Program-made: the position numbers and the translations under genes
Assembly (NCBI RefSeq): GCF_964199755.1
Contig: NC_133900.1
Span: 81,314,666-81,378,665, forward strand
DNA length: 64,000 nt
Reading direction: 5' to 3'
Origin: Larus michahellis
Taxonomy: Eukaryota; Chordata; Aves; Charadriiformes; Laridae
In this document: in pieces, positions 47,174-57,998 of the stretch
Layout: every line of letters starts with the position of its first letter
How positions within the stretch are numbered: position 1 is the first letter of the stretch
Notes under the pieces: generated by a model
What the model saw: only the letters and a program-made list of their open reading frames with translations
The model's database searches: none
Told to the model about the DNA's origin: nothing

Positions 47174-47566
47174 GCCTTTGACGGTGTGGTTTTTTTTAGC
47201 TTTGTTTTGTTTGGTTTTGTATTTTACGTTTCTCTAGGAGAGGTTCATCCCTTGACGCACACGAGACAAATCTAAGGTAAAGCCTTGGCAATATAAAACA
47301 TTGCTGTGTCCGACTCCAGTGCCGGAGTGTTTTTAACTCAGGACTCCAGCCGTGAGTATGTACACCTGAACCCAGGCGGATTTCCAAGGTTGCTGTGTAG
47401 GAAGACAACCCAAGAACTTTGGCCCACTCGCAGGTTCCAGTGTTTCATAAGAGGACCAACCAACCACAAGGGAAGTGGTGCTGCTGCGCTTCTTGCTGTC
47501 AAGGCTGTGATGGAACTGAAAGCCTCAGAATGGAAGAGAAAATGTGAACTAGCTGGAATATTTTTA

Positions 47567-47572
47567 AATAAA
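47567..47572 (+). terminator. Proximal polyadenylation signal
   Basis: AATAAA in 'tttttaaataaagaaaaatc', about 395 bases after the stop codon, followed by 'gtgaatattgtacatag'. Use of this site would give a short 3' UTR. It is motif evidence only. Confidence 0.45.
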
Positions 47573-48197
47573 GAAAAATCTATTGTGAATATTGTACATA
47601 GTGCAGTACTAGCAACGTTGCAGTCTGCTTCTGCACCTTATTAAGAAAGCACTTACGAAAGGCCTTTTATTACCTTGCTCTACTTAATGGCACATTGAAG
47701 GTCCCTCCCCACCTGTATTCTTTTCCAAGGCTATTCTTGCTAATGTGTCTTTAAAGAATAGAGGAAAGGAAAGGAAGTTAAAACTTCCCATGTGGATTTC
47801 ATACGTTTTAAGACTGCTTTTCTCATGTTTGTTTCTAATCTGCTATGCTTGAATGCCGCGTGGTACAATAGGAAAAAAAAAAAAAAGAAACCTATTACAG
47901 AGATATTATGCAAATTCCCAGATTTAAAAAAAGAAGAAGAAAAATACTCTAATTCTAACCAGAGCAAGCTTTTTTATTTTTTATACAGGGGAATATTTTA
48001 TTCAAAGTAAAATTCTAAAGTGAATATAATTTTTTTTAATCTTTTCTACAGCAAATTTATAATTTTAAGATTCAGTCCTTGGTTATCAGCAGTTATTACA
48101 TCCTTGTGGCACATTTTTTTTTTTTTTTTTTTAATTTTGTAAAGGTGAAATAGCTTTTATGAGCTCATGTAGCAATCAGATTATCCTGTGGATTGAT

Positions 48198-48203
48198 AAT
48201 AAA
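48198..48203 (+). terminator. Distal polyadenylation signal
   Basis: AATAAA in 'gattgataataaatatggta', followed 30-55 bases later by 'cctcttgtttgtctctcttt', a good downstream GU/U-rich element. It is the best candidate for the main IRF2 3' end. Confidence 0.7.
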
Positions 48204-48225
48204 TATGGTATATAGTTAAATTTTT

Positions 48226-49609
48226 AATAATCCTCTTGTTTGTCTCTCTTTTTTAATCTTTCAGAAGCCCCAGGTGGCATGGGTTTGATAGGTGAATGTG
48301 ACCCCTCGGAGTGAGCAATTAGCGTGAGCCGCCTTTACAGTTTCTGGAGTACCCATCTAAGAGGATGGGAAGCACTGTGCTTGAGACAGCTTGAAGGCGG
48401 AAAGAGGAACTAGAGCTTAAAGGTGTCGTACTCGAGTTTGGCTTCACGTGCCGAGGGTGGGAGTTGGGGCACCCCTTCTGCTCTTATTCTGTGGTTGGGC
48501 TTTGAGCAAGTCACCTCACGGAAGGGATCTAGTGAAAGTCCATCCCGCTCCCAACACAGGCTCAGCTGTACTTGGTAGATCTCCATTTAGCTTGCTCGCA
48601 GTCTCCTTGTCCGGAAAAATCTTTTTTTGCGGAGTTTAAGCAATAACTCCTCATTAGTGGAATGAATCAGAAGTCAAATAAACATTCCCCGAGGCTTTCA
48701 ACATCTACCACGTGATGGCAAGTTCTGATTCCTCTGGGTCTTTGAGGGAAGCTACTGAGTATCTAATCACGGGTGCGCAGTGGCTCGCAGGATTGCAGGG
48801 TGATGGTGGAGGCCGAGCCATGCCATTGGCTCTGTGAAACGCTGTACGCTTTGGGCTGTCATTGGCCTGGGCAGAAGTTGAGAGCACTTACCCTCTTGCA
48901 GTTTTTCCAGCTGCTGGAAGCTGAACGGATTGACTCAGATATGTGAAATACGTGGATACGGATTGTTCTTCAGGTGTGATTAACACTCTGATACCAACCC
49001 GACAGGCAGCTGAGCCGAGTGCCCTGTATATGGGGCTGACGAGCGGTAACGTGCGCGGAAATGGCTGTACCACAGGGAGATGTGCTCACTGGCTGTTGGA
49101 AAGCAAACGGTAGGATTGTGCTGTGTTCTTAACCTGATGCCACCATTCTGAACTTCATCACGCGTCTGTGTGAAACTTGCAGTTTTGTTTTACCAACCCG
49201 CTGAGGTGAGGCTGAAAACTCGGTAATGGTTATAACGGTTAAAATCATCGTATGTAAACTTTCTGGTCTCTGTCCCGTTCATTTGGTTGTGCGTTTAGCC
49301 TTCCAGTGGCCCTCTGGGTCCAGAGGCCACAAGGTTTGGTCATCCTCAAGGAGGTTGTGGGTGTGTGTGTTCCAGTGAGTCTTTGACATCCCAAGCCCTT
49401 TGCCAGCAGAGTTATGAGACTCATGGCAGGTTTTTCTTTTCCTTGGTTTTGGGGCTCACTTGGGATTATTTTTATATTTTCTTAACACCGTCCGCTTTGT
49501 ATTTTGAAGGTTTTTCCAAACTTCCCAGCTAAAGTTTAGAAGTTGCTCTGTAGTATTTCCTAGCCTCTTTTAAGATGACGGACTCTTGTTTGTTAGGAAG
49601 GGACCTCAG
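48226..49609. other. Downstream intergenic DNA
   Basis: No gene was recognised. 'tgagcaagtcacctcacgg' near 48503 recalls the MIR core but is too short to claim. Short open frames have no similarity. Confidence 0.5.
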
Positions 49610-49775
49610 GATCACAGAAGAGCTGGGACTGGAAGGGACCCCTGGAGCACATTGGGTCCAACCTTCTGTTGAAAGGAAGATCTTAGAGTAGGTTATCCAG
49701 GACCATGCCAAACCTAGCCTTGAATATTTCCAGCAAGGAAATTCTCTTCTGGGCTTCATGAATCCCTTTCCTCCA
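49610..49775 (-). repeat. Diverged CR1 LINE 3' end
   Basis: 'ggatcacagaagagctggga', 'ctggaagggacccctggagc' and 'catgccaaacctagccttga' correspond to a CR1 3' end in minus orientation. It is more diverged than the neighbouring copies. Confidence 0.75.
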
Positions 49776-52169
49776 GCCTTTCGTGGTGCGGCAAATTATC
49801 TGGCCTGCGGCGGGTCCTCGGGGTAGGGATGTGGCTGGGAGCTGCAGGTGGAGAGTGGCTGGAAGGGGGCTGTCCGGGGAGAAGAGTTGTCTCCTGATGT
49901 ATTTTTATTGTGGGGAAGGAAGAGTTGGGTTAGGTAGGATAGAAATCCCGGAGCTGCAGCTGTGCTGGGACTGGGAAGGGGGTGCCAAACTCAATGGAGG
50001 GCTGACGCTTGAATCCTCCTCGTGAGATGGCTTGTTTTGGGAAAGGAAGGGCTGCAGCGCCGGGGCTGAGACTGAGCCTCAGGGCGAGGGTCAGGGCTGA
50101 GGGAAGAGGAACCCTGGTCGTGTGGGGCTGGAAAGCATCATGCGATGTAAACTAAGCGCTGGCGCTCATCTTCTCCTCCGAGGAGTATTTAGTCTGTGGA
50201 CGGAGAGAGGCTTTTTCTTCTGGCTCAGCCTGGCTTTAGCCTTAAGAGTTAAGACTGAGAGAAAGCCCAGAGGTAGGGCTGTGTGGGGGCTGGAAAGCGT
50301 CTTCCAAAGTAAACAGAGCTGACTCAAGGCTTTTGCTTTTCCGAAAGCAGGGCTGCTGTTTACCTCCGCGATGGCCTGCTCTCTCCTCGCCGTTCAGATT
50401 GGCAGTGCTAAATGTTGGCACGTCTCCGCAGGCCTCCAGGAAGGCGGCCATGTCCTGTGCATTATATGCGGTGAGACACAGTGGGTTTTCCTCGTTCGTA
50501 GCCATGGTTTGAGCTCCCTGCCCGTCACCCACGGCATTGAGGGAGCATCTTGGAGGCCTTGTACCTTCCTGCAAAGACCCTTTGTATGTCTGACCTTCTT
50601 ACGCAAGTGCTCCCTGACCTCAGTCCTGTGTATCCATCTGAGAGAGGGAACACGTTTTCCCTTTATGGCGGAAGATTTCAGCTTTCCCGGTCCCCGAGGC
50701 TCACTCAGGTACCTACATGGAGCCTGGCCTCCAGCAGGGCTACCAAAGAGGAGCAAGGACCGAGCTGCCCTTTTCTGTGTGTCCTGCGTGACTTTGGGTG
50801 AGAGCCTGCCTCCAGCAAGCTGTGCGGTCACTGGGGAAAGGAGCTGGTTGCCCAAGGGCTACCTGAGTTTTTCTAGATATATAAATGCTTTTCTGCAAAG
50901 CAAACTGTCACTTGCCAGGAGGAGGATTTGCTACTCTTACCTTCAGCCACCTGAAAATGAGGAGTAGTCGACGGGGAAAGGCAGGCACCTCCTGTTTAAC
51001 CCATGCATTAACTTTTATTTAGCTAAAGCAAGTTACATGGTCGCATCTCGCCTCCGCTCGTTCCACGCGAGAGCTGGCACCAGCGTGCCGATGGCCGGGT
51101 AACTCAGCATGATCCCCCCTTGGTCCTGTGAGGAGCTGCAAAACCATTAAACCCCACCTTGCTCCAGTAGCTGCGCAACGGGAGAGTCACACGCATACCT
51201 CTGGGAACGGCGTGCATAAGCGGTTAATTCCCCTCTTCCCAGGACTTACATGTTTGAAGCTCTTCCAAGAGGTATCCAAGCACGGGAGTTGCCGGACGTA
51301 TCCATAACACTCTTCCATCAAAGAGAGTATCCACCGCGCAAAGGCGGTGACGCCTCTGCAACTTGCTCAGACCAAAAGCGGTTGGCCAAGCGCGGGGTGA
51401 TGTAAATGCAAAGGAGGATTTCTTCGGGCTGGGATGTCAGGCATTTATTCTGAAACGCAATGTTCGATTACGTTTGTTATCCGTCCTTGCAAAACTACAC
51501 AAAGGCATTGAAAAAACCCAACTATCTGGCCTTTAATAGCGTAACCGCCGATTTGGTTCTGAAACGCTGGAAACCAGAAGCCTGTCCATTAGCATTACCA
51601 GTAACACCGAATTAATCTCGTCATGCAATTTTGTGATCCTGTGGAAACCTCCCCGAGCGGAGGCCGGGAGGGAGGTAAGGGCCAGGCTCTGCCCTTGCAG
51701 CGCCCACACGGCTTGTGGCCAGGGTGCTGCCCGTGCCCTGCCAGCCCAAGCGGTCCCCTTCGGGGGAGCTCAGCTAACGAGGAGCCCTGATGCCCAGGTC
51801 TGTGGCAAAGTCTAATTCCCTTGAAAGGGCTGTCCACGGGGCTCAGGTAGGAGAAAAGTCATCTGGGGAGCAGCAGAACTGGAGAAGAGCAATTCACTGG
51901 GGATTTGGGCTGTGTTCGGAGGTGTTTCCTGGGGTGTGGGATGGTGCTGAAGTTCTCCTGTCGGTTCAGGCACACACGCAGCCTGCCCCTCTCCCACCCA
52001 CCGTCTGGTCTCCTTACGAACTTTCTAGTGAAGAGTTAAACCTACACAGCATCTTCTTCCTCCAAGAGGACCTAGGGAGAGCTGTCTCTTCTATCCAGGT
52101 GCCTGTTTTCTCAAACTTGTAGGAACTTGTAATCCATCGCCTTCTTTCAGAGCTGATTGACAGTGACTG
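49776..52169. other. Intergenic DNA, partly CpG-rich
   Basis: No gene was recognised. A diverged 33-bp direct repeat ('tggggctggaaagc...gtaaac') occurs at about 50121-50152 and 50283-50314. CpG dinucleotides are fairly frequent from 51030 to 51760. The overlapping 198- and 153-codon frames on opposite strands at 50371-50967 have no recognised motif and are attributed to composition. Confidence 0.45.
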
Positions 52170-52350
52170 CAGAGTGGCAGAACAGTTTGGGTCAGGAGGG
52201 ACCTCTGGAGGTCCACCTGGCCCCAACCCCTGCTCCAAAATGTAAAGTTAGGTGAGGTTGCTCAAGAGCTTTGTTGGGTCAAATTTTGAGCATCCTCATG
52301 GATGGAGACTCTGCTGCCTTCTGGGTCCCTGCTCAGTAGTTTCACTGTGC
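52170..52350 (-). repeat. Diverged CR1 LINE 3' end
   Basis: 'cagtttgggtcaggagggac' then 'ctggaggtccacctggcccc' and, further on, 'ctcatggatggagactctgc' follow the order of a minus-strand CR1 3' region. Heavily decayed. Confidence 0.65.
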
Positions 52351-52439
52351 CAAGGGTGTTGGGGGGACACAGGCTGATGGGGTTCAGCATGATGACATGT
52401 GTCTCAGATCCTTGGGAAATCGGGGGGTTGTGGAGTTGG

Positions 52440-52618
52440 AGAATGGTTTGGGTTGGAAGGGACCTTAAAGACCATCTCGTTCCACCCCCCTGCCCTGGGC
52501 AGGGACACCTCCCACCAGCCCAGGTTGCTCCAAGCCCCGTCCAGCCTGGCCTTGAACCCCTCCAGGGATGGGGCAGCCACAGCTTCTCTGGGCAACCTGG
52601 GCCAGGGGCTCACCGTGG
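52440..52618 (-). repeat. CR1 LINE 3' fragment
   Basis: Starts 'gaatggtttgggttggaagg' and includes 'ccctgccctgggcagggaca', 'ggttgctccaagccccgtcc' and 'ggcagccacagcttctctgg'. Minus orientation, truncated to about 180 bp, and nearly identical to the 2.6 kb and 3.7 kb copies over this part. Confidence 0.92.
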
Positions 52619-53799
52619 TGTCAGCCGGGGACTTGGCTACAGGAGGTGCTGCAGCTGTGGAGAGAGCTGCTTTGAAGTCTGAGAAAAAGTGAGGAGTGGC
52701 GGTACTTAGCGAAAAGGAGATTATAGAGCACAGGCTCCTCCTGTATTTGCAGATTTACCACATGGGGATTCACCCCCTTTTTCCTATGGGTGCTTTTGCC
52801 TTCGGCGATCGCTGACATCCGTTGCCTGGGCGTGTGTTTCTGGCGTTTTTCAAAATCCACTGGAGTCAGCACACCCTCACTCGGAGAAGGCACCAAAGTA
52901 TAAATATTTCTGTAGCGCCCAAGGGGAAAAAAAAAAAAAAAAAAGAGGTTGAGTACAGGGTCTTGGGGGGTTAAAAGGTGCGATTCTGACACGTGACGCT
53001 CTTCTGCTCCCATCCCGAACACGAGTTTACTGAGCGAATGGTGCCTCGAGGTAGATGGTGTTTCTATAGGGCGAATGTATATACCTGTGTGTAGATGAAT
53101 TTACAGGCAAAGCAGTTGAGGGAAGCTGGGCTAGAACTGTTTGGAGGGGATCTTTTCCCTTGCCCAGGAAAGCTAAGTCCAGGCACGTCCTTTTTTTTGC
53201 AGGAAAGTTAATAAACAAATGCAAATGATTTCTTTTTTCCTTGGGTTTGGAAGGGGCCGAGGGAACTGCTAGAGGACTCCTGCAAAGGCGGGATCATCCT
53301 TTCTGTAAAACAACTGAAATAATGGGGAAAAAAGGAGAACATGGAAAAAAATGAAGTAATCCCCCCAAGCATAAATTTACCCAGGTGCGCTTATGAGTCA
53401 CATAATGCTACAACCCAGGTTCCCGCTGCGGTCTGGGACTGCCACTCCTGACGCCGTCCCGGAGCCTGGCGAGATCCTCGCACACAAAGACATTCAAATC
53501 CTGTTCAGAGTGACGATGGGTGAGTCACCTCAAAACTCTCCAGGATCAGGCCCTTGTTTTTTTCCCCCCAGCCTGTAGCAGTGGCCTCTCTTCCTGATTG
53601 TGTGCAACCACCTGGCCACCCCGCTCCATCCCTCCCTCGCAGGCATCTTGCCCTCTTTCTCTTTTCTTTCTCACCCTGCTTGCAGCTGGGGCCTCCCCCA
53701 AAGATGAGGAGCTAGTGCTGCTCCAGCCTCTCCCTCCCAGACACTGGCTCTGGTAGGGGAGCCGGGAGATGGCCACAGGATGGGGTTGTGCGATGGTGG
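52619..53799. other. Intergenic DNA
   Basis: No gene was recognised; an A run lies at about 52927-52944. Open frames here (the longest about 133 codons on the minus strand) include a homopolymer-coded Phe run and look spurious. Confidence 0.45.
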
Positions 53800-54628
53800 C
53801 CTTCAAGAGTGTACAGTGGGACTGAGTGCACCCTCAGCAAGTTTGCCCATGGCACCCAGCGGAGTGGTGCGGTGACAGGCCCGAGGGACGGGATGCCATC
53901 CAGAGGGACCTGGGCAGGCTGGAGAAGTGGGACCAAGGGAACCTCGTGAGGCTCAACAAGGCCAAGAGCAGGGTCCTGCCCCTGGGTCGGGGCAACCCCC
54001 GGTATCAGCACAGGCTGGGGATGGAGGGATGGAGAGCAGCCCTGCCGAGAAGGACTTGGGGTGCTGGCGGGTGAAAAGCTGGACGTGAGCCGGCAACGTG
54101 CGCTCACAGCCCAGAGACCCCCCGCAGCCTGGGCTGCATCCCCAGCAGCGTGGGCAGCAGGGCGAGGGGGGGATTCTGCCCCTCTGCTGTACCCCGGTGG
54201 AGACCCCCCTGCAGTGCTGCCTCCAGCTCTGGGGCACCAACAGCAGAAGGACACGGAGCTGCTGGAGTGGGGCCAGAGGAGGCCCCGGAGATGCTGGGAG
54301 GGCTGGAGCCCCTCTGCTGTGAGGACAGGCTGAGAGAGCTGGGGGGGTTCAGCCTGGAGAAGAGAAGGCTCCGGGGAGAGCTTAGAGCCCCTTCCAGTCC
54401 CTAAAGGGGCTCCAGGAAAGCTGGGGAGGGACTCTGGATCAGGGAGGGAAGCCATGGGACGAGGAGTAACGGTTTTAAACTAAAAGAGGGAAGATTCAGA
54501 CTAGATATATGGAAGAAATTTTTTACAACGAGGGTGGTGAATCAGTGGCCCAGGTTGTCCAGCGAGGTGGTAGATGCCCCATCCCTGGAAACATTCAAGG
54601 TCAGGTTGGACGGGGCTCTGGTCCATCC
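53800..54628 (+). repeat. CR1 LINE, 3'-truncated, plus strand
   Basis: Begins with decayed reverse-transcriptase sequence (frame 53826-54074: [31 protein letters not shown]), then 'gctgagagagctgggggggt', 'tccctaaaggggctccagga' and 'caaggtcaggttggacgggg'. It stops at 'ggctctgg' about 54628, lacking the last 70 or so bases of the CR1 3' end, and meets the next CR1 in opposite orientation. Confidence 0.9.
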
Positions 54629-55430
54629 TAAACCTCCCCTGGCACAACTTGAGGCCATTTCCCCTTGTCCTATCGCCTGTTCCTTGGGAGAAGAGACCGA
54701 CCCCCCCTGGCTACCCCCTCCTTTCAGGGAGTTGCAGAGAGCGAGAAGGTCTCCCCTCAGCTTCCTTTTCTCCAAGCTGAACACCCCCAGCTCCCTCAGC
54801 TGCTCCGTTGCCCTTCTCTGGACACGCTCCAGCACCTCAATGTCTTTTTTGTGGTGAGGGGCCCAAAACTGTCCACAGCCCTCGAGGTGGGGCCTCACCA
54901 GTGCCGAATACAGGGGAATGGTCACCACGACAGTCCTGCTGGCCACACCATTCCTGATACAGGCCAGGATGCTGTTGGCCTTCTTGGCCACCTGGGCACA
55001 CTGCAGGCTCATATTCAGCCAGCTGTCAACCAACACCTCCTGGTTGTTGTCAACCTGTGTTGTCAACCAACACACCAATCCACCAGGCAGCTCTCCAGCC
55101 GCTCTGCCCCAAGCCTGTAGCGTTCATGGGGTTGTTGTGACCCAAGTGCATGACCCGGCACTTGGCCTTGTTGAACCTCATACCATTGGCCTTGGCCCAT
55201 CGATCCAACCTGTCCAGATCCCTCTGTAGAGCCTTCCTACCCTCCAGCAGATCAACACTCCCGCCCAACTTGATGTCATCTGCCAATTTCCTGAGGGTGC
55301 ACTCGATCCCCTCGTCCAGGTCGTTGATAAAGATGTTAAAGGGAGCAGGCCCCAATGCTGAGGCCTGGGGAACACCACTTGTGACTGGCCACCGACTGGA
55401 TTTAACTCCATTCCCTGCTGATGCCATGGC
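54629..55430 (-). repeat. CR1 LINE with reverse-transcriptase remnant, 3'-truncated, minus strand
   Basis: The minus strand encodes the C-terminal part of the CR1 reverse transcriptase at 55427-55050: [35 protein letters not shown] (the catalytic-box position, normally F/Y-A-D-D in CR1, reads LADD), [20 protein letters not shown]. The 3' part is lost: the element stops at the sequence corresponding to 'ttgtgccaggggaggttta', missing about 250 bases of normal 3' end and the tail. A frame break occurs within the strategic middle (frame ends near 55050 and resumes in 54542-55078). Confidence 0.9.
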
Positions 55431-57114
55431 AGAAGAAACAGCCTGATGACCTTTTCAGCGAGTGTTTGGTGGAGGGTTTCCTCCTCTGCGGTACAAGCGG
55501 CAGGTGCAGCATTTTTCTGTCAACAGTAATGAAAATAGTGATGAGGAGGAAGGAAACCACGGGGGCCAACAACGACTGCTGCCACGGACGGCGCTTTGTC
55601 CGGCACCCTGGGCTTTCCGAGGAGGTGACGGTGGTTGCAGTAAGGCTTGGGATGCATGAAATCCAACCGCTGGACGTTACAGCTCCTCGAATGAGCTTTT
55701 CTCTGTGTGTGGCAGCTTTAAATAAATCAGCAAAGGCAGAGGAAGCCCTGTCCGAGTTCAGGGTGTTATATTTTGATGAGCAGCTGATGATAGGTGCCTC
55801 CGTTGGGCCGGTTCTGCTCTCAGTTACGCGCCTGTAGAGTAAATAATTGAGCAGGAGCTGAAAGGTTGCGCTGTGGCGCTGCCCGCCCTCCTCCACCAGT
55901 TCTGTGCTCAGAGATAATTTTGGACGGGCATCAGGGGGTGAAACACGGGTGGAAAACAGGTCCTTGTTTTATACAGGCTCCTGTTGGGGTAGGGATGGTG
56001 GAGAGGAATCCGAGTTACTGGTTTTATTTTAATTTTGTAAGGACTACGGCTTTGAGTGCTGTCGCTCCTCTCCGGAGGATACCTGGCAGCGCCGCCTTCG
56101 TTCCCTCCCCTCCTTTGATGTTCGGCTTCTCAGCTGATTTACACGCCTCGTCCTGCCCTTTGAACTCCGGGCCTTTGCATATGTTTTTCCAGGCTCTTTC
56201 TTAGAAGAAGGCGAACTTTTAAGAGGCTCAAACCCGGGCGGCAGGCCGGGGGGTTGCCGGGGTGCTGCGTTATTAACCCCTCGCCGTTTTCTGCCCTGAA
56301 ACATGAGGGGGGTTAGGGGGGAGCAGCAGGAAACCAGGCGGGGGCCGAGGACATTCGCTGTAGCACTCGCTTTTTGCATGTGCCCGTTTAAAGGTGTTAT
56401 CTCTCACAGTCGCTCTTGTCAAGTTTCAGTTTTCGGTAGTATTTTTACTCTCAGGCAAATTTGTTGAGGTTTTTTGTTGTGTTTTTTTTTTTTTCTTCCT
56501 TTTTTCAAAGAACTAAAAAAAAAAAAAAAAAATAATGCCACCTGACCTGCTGTAACATTTTAAATGCCCTTTTTTTTGTTCCTGTGGCGTGTGGCGAGGC
56601 GCGGGTCTGGTGGGCACAGCAGCCAGGACACCTTTCTGAATGCGGATCTCCGACGGGCACGAAAATACGGACACGGAAACAGGGGTGCGGGCTTGTTTCT
56701 GGTGCAAGCCCCCGGAGACCTAATGGGTGTTAAACCTTATTTAAGGCCTGTGGCGCTGGGGTCCGTCTCACCCCCTGGGCAGGCTGTCCCCAACTGCCTT
56801 CTCCGCTTTGCCCAGCCTCCTCCCCCATTTGTTTTTGTTTTCCATTTCGCTTCCCCTGGCCTCTTGCTTTCTTTGGCCGGGTTTTAACCATTTCACACGT
56901 GCATGGACTCCGGCAGCTGGAACCTGCTTCATGCCCCTTTGGGTCTGTTCCTCCTTTATCCCTCCCTGGTCCCCTTCTCCTGCGTGCCCTCCCACTGGTT
57001 GGCATGGCCCCACCGACCATCCAGCTCCCGATTTTCTCCAGTTAGTGACTGAAATGGCTGGGTGCTTTCACCTTCTCATAAATAGCCTCCAGCAGTGCTC
57101 GGGGTGTCTGTAGG
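55431..57114. other. Intergenic DNA, GC-rich patches
   Basis: No gene was recognised. Poly-T and poly-A runs occur near 56484 and 56515. The 164- and 138-codon frames on opposite strands at 55402-55896 share no family motif. CpG is moderately frequent at about 56040-56360. Confidence 0.45.
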
Positions 57115-57560
57115 TGCCGTGGTTTAACCCCAGCTGGCAGATAGGACCACGCAGCCACTCGCTCAACCCCCCCGAGCTGAGATGGGGGAGAGAATCGGAA
57201 GAGTAAAAGTGAGGAAAAAACCGGTGGGTCGAGATAAAGACAGTTTAATAGGTAGAGCAAAAGCCACACACTCAAGCAAAGCAAAACAAGGAATTCATTC
57301 CCTGCTTCCCATGGGCAGGCAGGTGCTCAGCCATCTCCAGGAAAGCCGGGCTCCACCATCCCTAGCAGTGACTTGGGAAGACAAATGCCATCACTCCCAA
57401 CGTTCCCCCCTTCCTTTGTCTTCCCCAGCTTCATACACTGAGCATGACGTCCCATAGCATGGAATATCCCTGTGGTCAGTTGGGGTCAGCTCTCCCGGCT
57501 GTGTCCCCTCCTGACTTCTTGTGCCCCCCAGCCTGCTTCTGGTGGGGTGGGGTGAGGAGC
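57115..57560 (-). mobile_element. ERV LTR, minus strand, truncated in U3
   Basis: Starts TGCCGTGGTTTAACCCCAGC and matches the solo LTR at 62933-63378 almost throughout (for instance 'gagagaatcggaagagtaaa', 'ccggtgggtcgagataaaga', 'gcatgacgtcccatagcatg'). Homology stops at 57560, where a CR1 begins; the remaining U3, about 137 bp in the intact copy, is missing. Read on the minus strand this is U3-part, R, U5. No target duplication can be scored because one end is lost. Confidence 0.85.
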
Positions 57561-57998
57561 TCCAAGGGTTGGAACCCCTCTGCTGTGAGGACAGGCTGAG
57601 AGAGCTGGGGGGGTTCAGCCTGGAGAAGAGAAGGCTCCGGGGAGACCTTCGAGCCCCTTCCAGTCCCTAAAGGGGCTCCAGGAAAGCTGGGGAGGGACTC
57701 TGGATCAGGGAAGGGAGTGACAGGACGAAGGGAATGATTTTAAATTAAAAGAGGGGAGATTCAGATGAGATATTAGGAAGAAATTCTTTGCTGTGAGGGT
57801 GGTGAGCCCCTGGCCCAGGTTGCCCAGAGAAGCTGTGGCTGCCCCATCCCTGGAGGGGTTCAAGGCCAGGCTGGACGGGGCTTGGAGCAACCTGGGCTGG
57901 TGGGAGGTGTCCCTGCCCAGGGCAGGGGGGTGGGACTGGGTGATCTTTAAAGGTTCCTTCCAACTGTGACCATTCTATGGTTCTATGATTCTGTGATT
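57561..57998 (+). repeat. CR1 LINE 3' fragment, plus strand
   Basis: Runs from 'ccctctgctgtgaggacagg' through 'ggagaagagaaggctccggg', 'ggctccaggaaagctgggga' and 'gggatggggc'-type blocks in reverse sense to a well-preserved tail 'tctatggttctatgattctg'. About 438 bp, low divergence. It abuts the truncated LTR. Confidence 0.93.

Larger units (their letters stand above)
4318..48225 (+). other. IRF2: IRF2 transcription unit
   Basis: IRF2 is a nuclear transcription factor that binds IRF-E/ISRE sites and mainly represses interferon-inducible promoters by competing with IRF1, while activating some genes. Eight coding exons were located by matching the known family sequence: 23061-23147, 29320-29419, 30034-30210, 32255-32301, 36395-36506, 40032-40196, 45403-45449 and 46862-47173. 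They add to 1047 nt, encoding 348 residues plus stop, with no frameshift or internal stop, and every intron has GT and AG borders. The 5' end is approximate because exon 1 is noncoding and could not be fixed. Intron lengths are about 18 kb, then 6172, 614, 2044, 4093, 3525, 5206 and 1412 bp. The 3' end is taken shortly after the distal AATAAA at 48198. Confidence 0.9.
47174..48225 (+). other. IRF2: IRF2 3' untranslated region
   Basis: About 1.05 kb after the stop, AT-rich in its distal half with a poly-T tract at about 48114-48132. Two AATAAA signals are present, proximal at 47567-47572 and distal at 48198-48203. The end is placed about 20 bases after the distal signal because a TG/T-rich stretch (48236-48257) follows it. 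The exact cleavage site is inferred. Confidence 0.75.

Noticed and set aside
48485..48520. MIR-core-like 'tgagcaagtcacctca'
   Set aside because: Only about 16 bases; the flanks do not continue the MIR pattern.
50371..50967. 198-codon frame with overlapping antisense frame
   Set aside because: No family resemblance and no splice-site or promoter context.
53712..54455. 247-codon minus-strand frame
   Set aside because: Antisense of a CR1 3' region; the Pro/Ser-rich translation recurs at 2.9 kb, where the same repeat lies in the other orientation.
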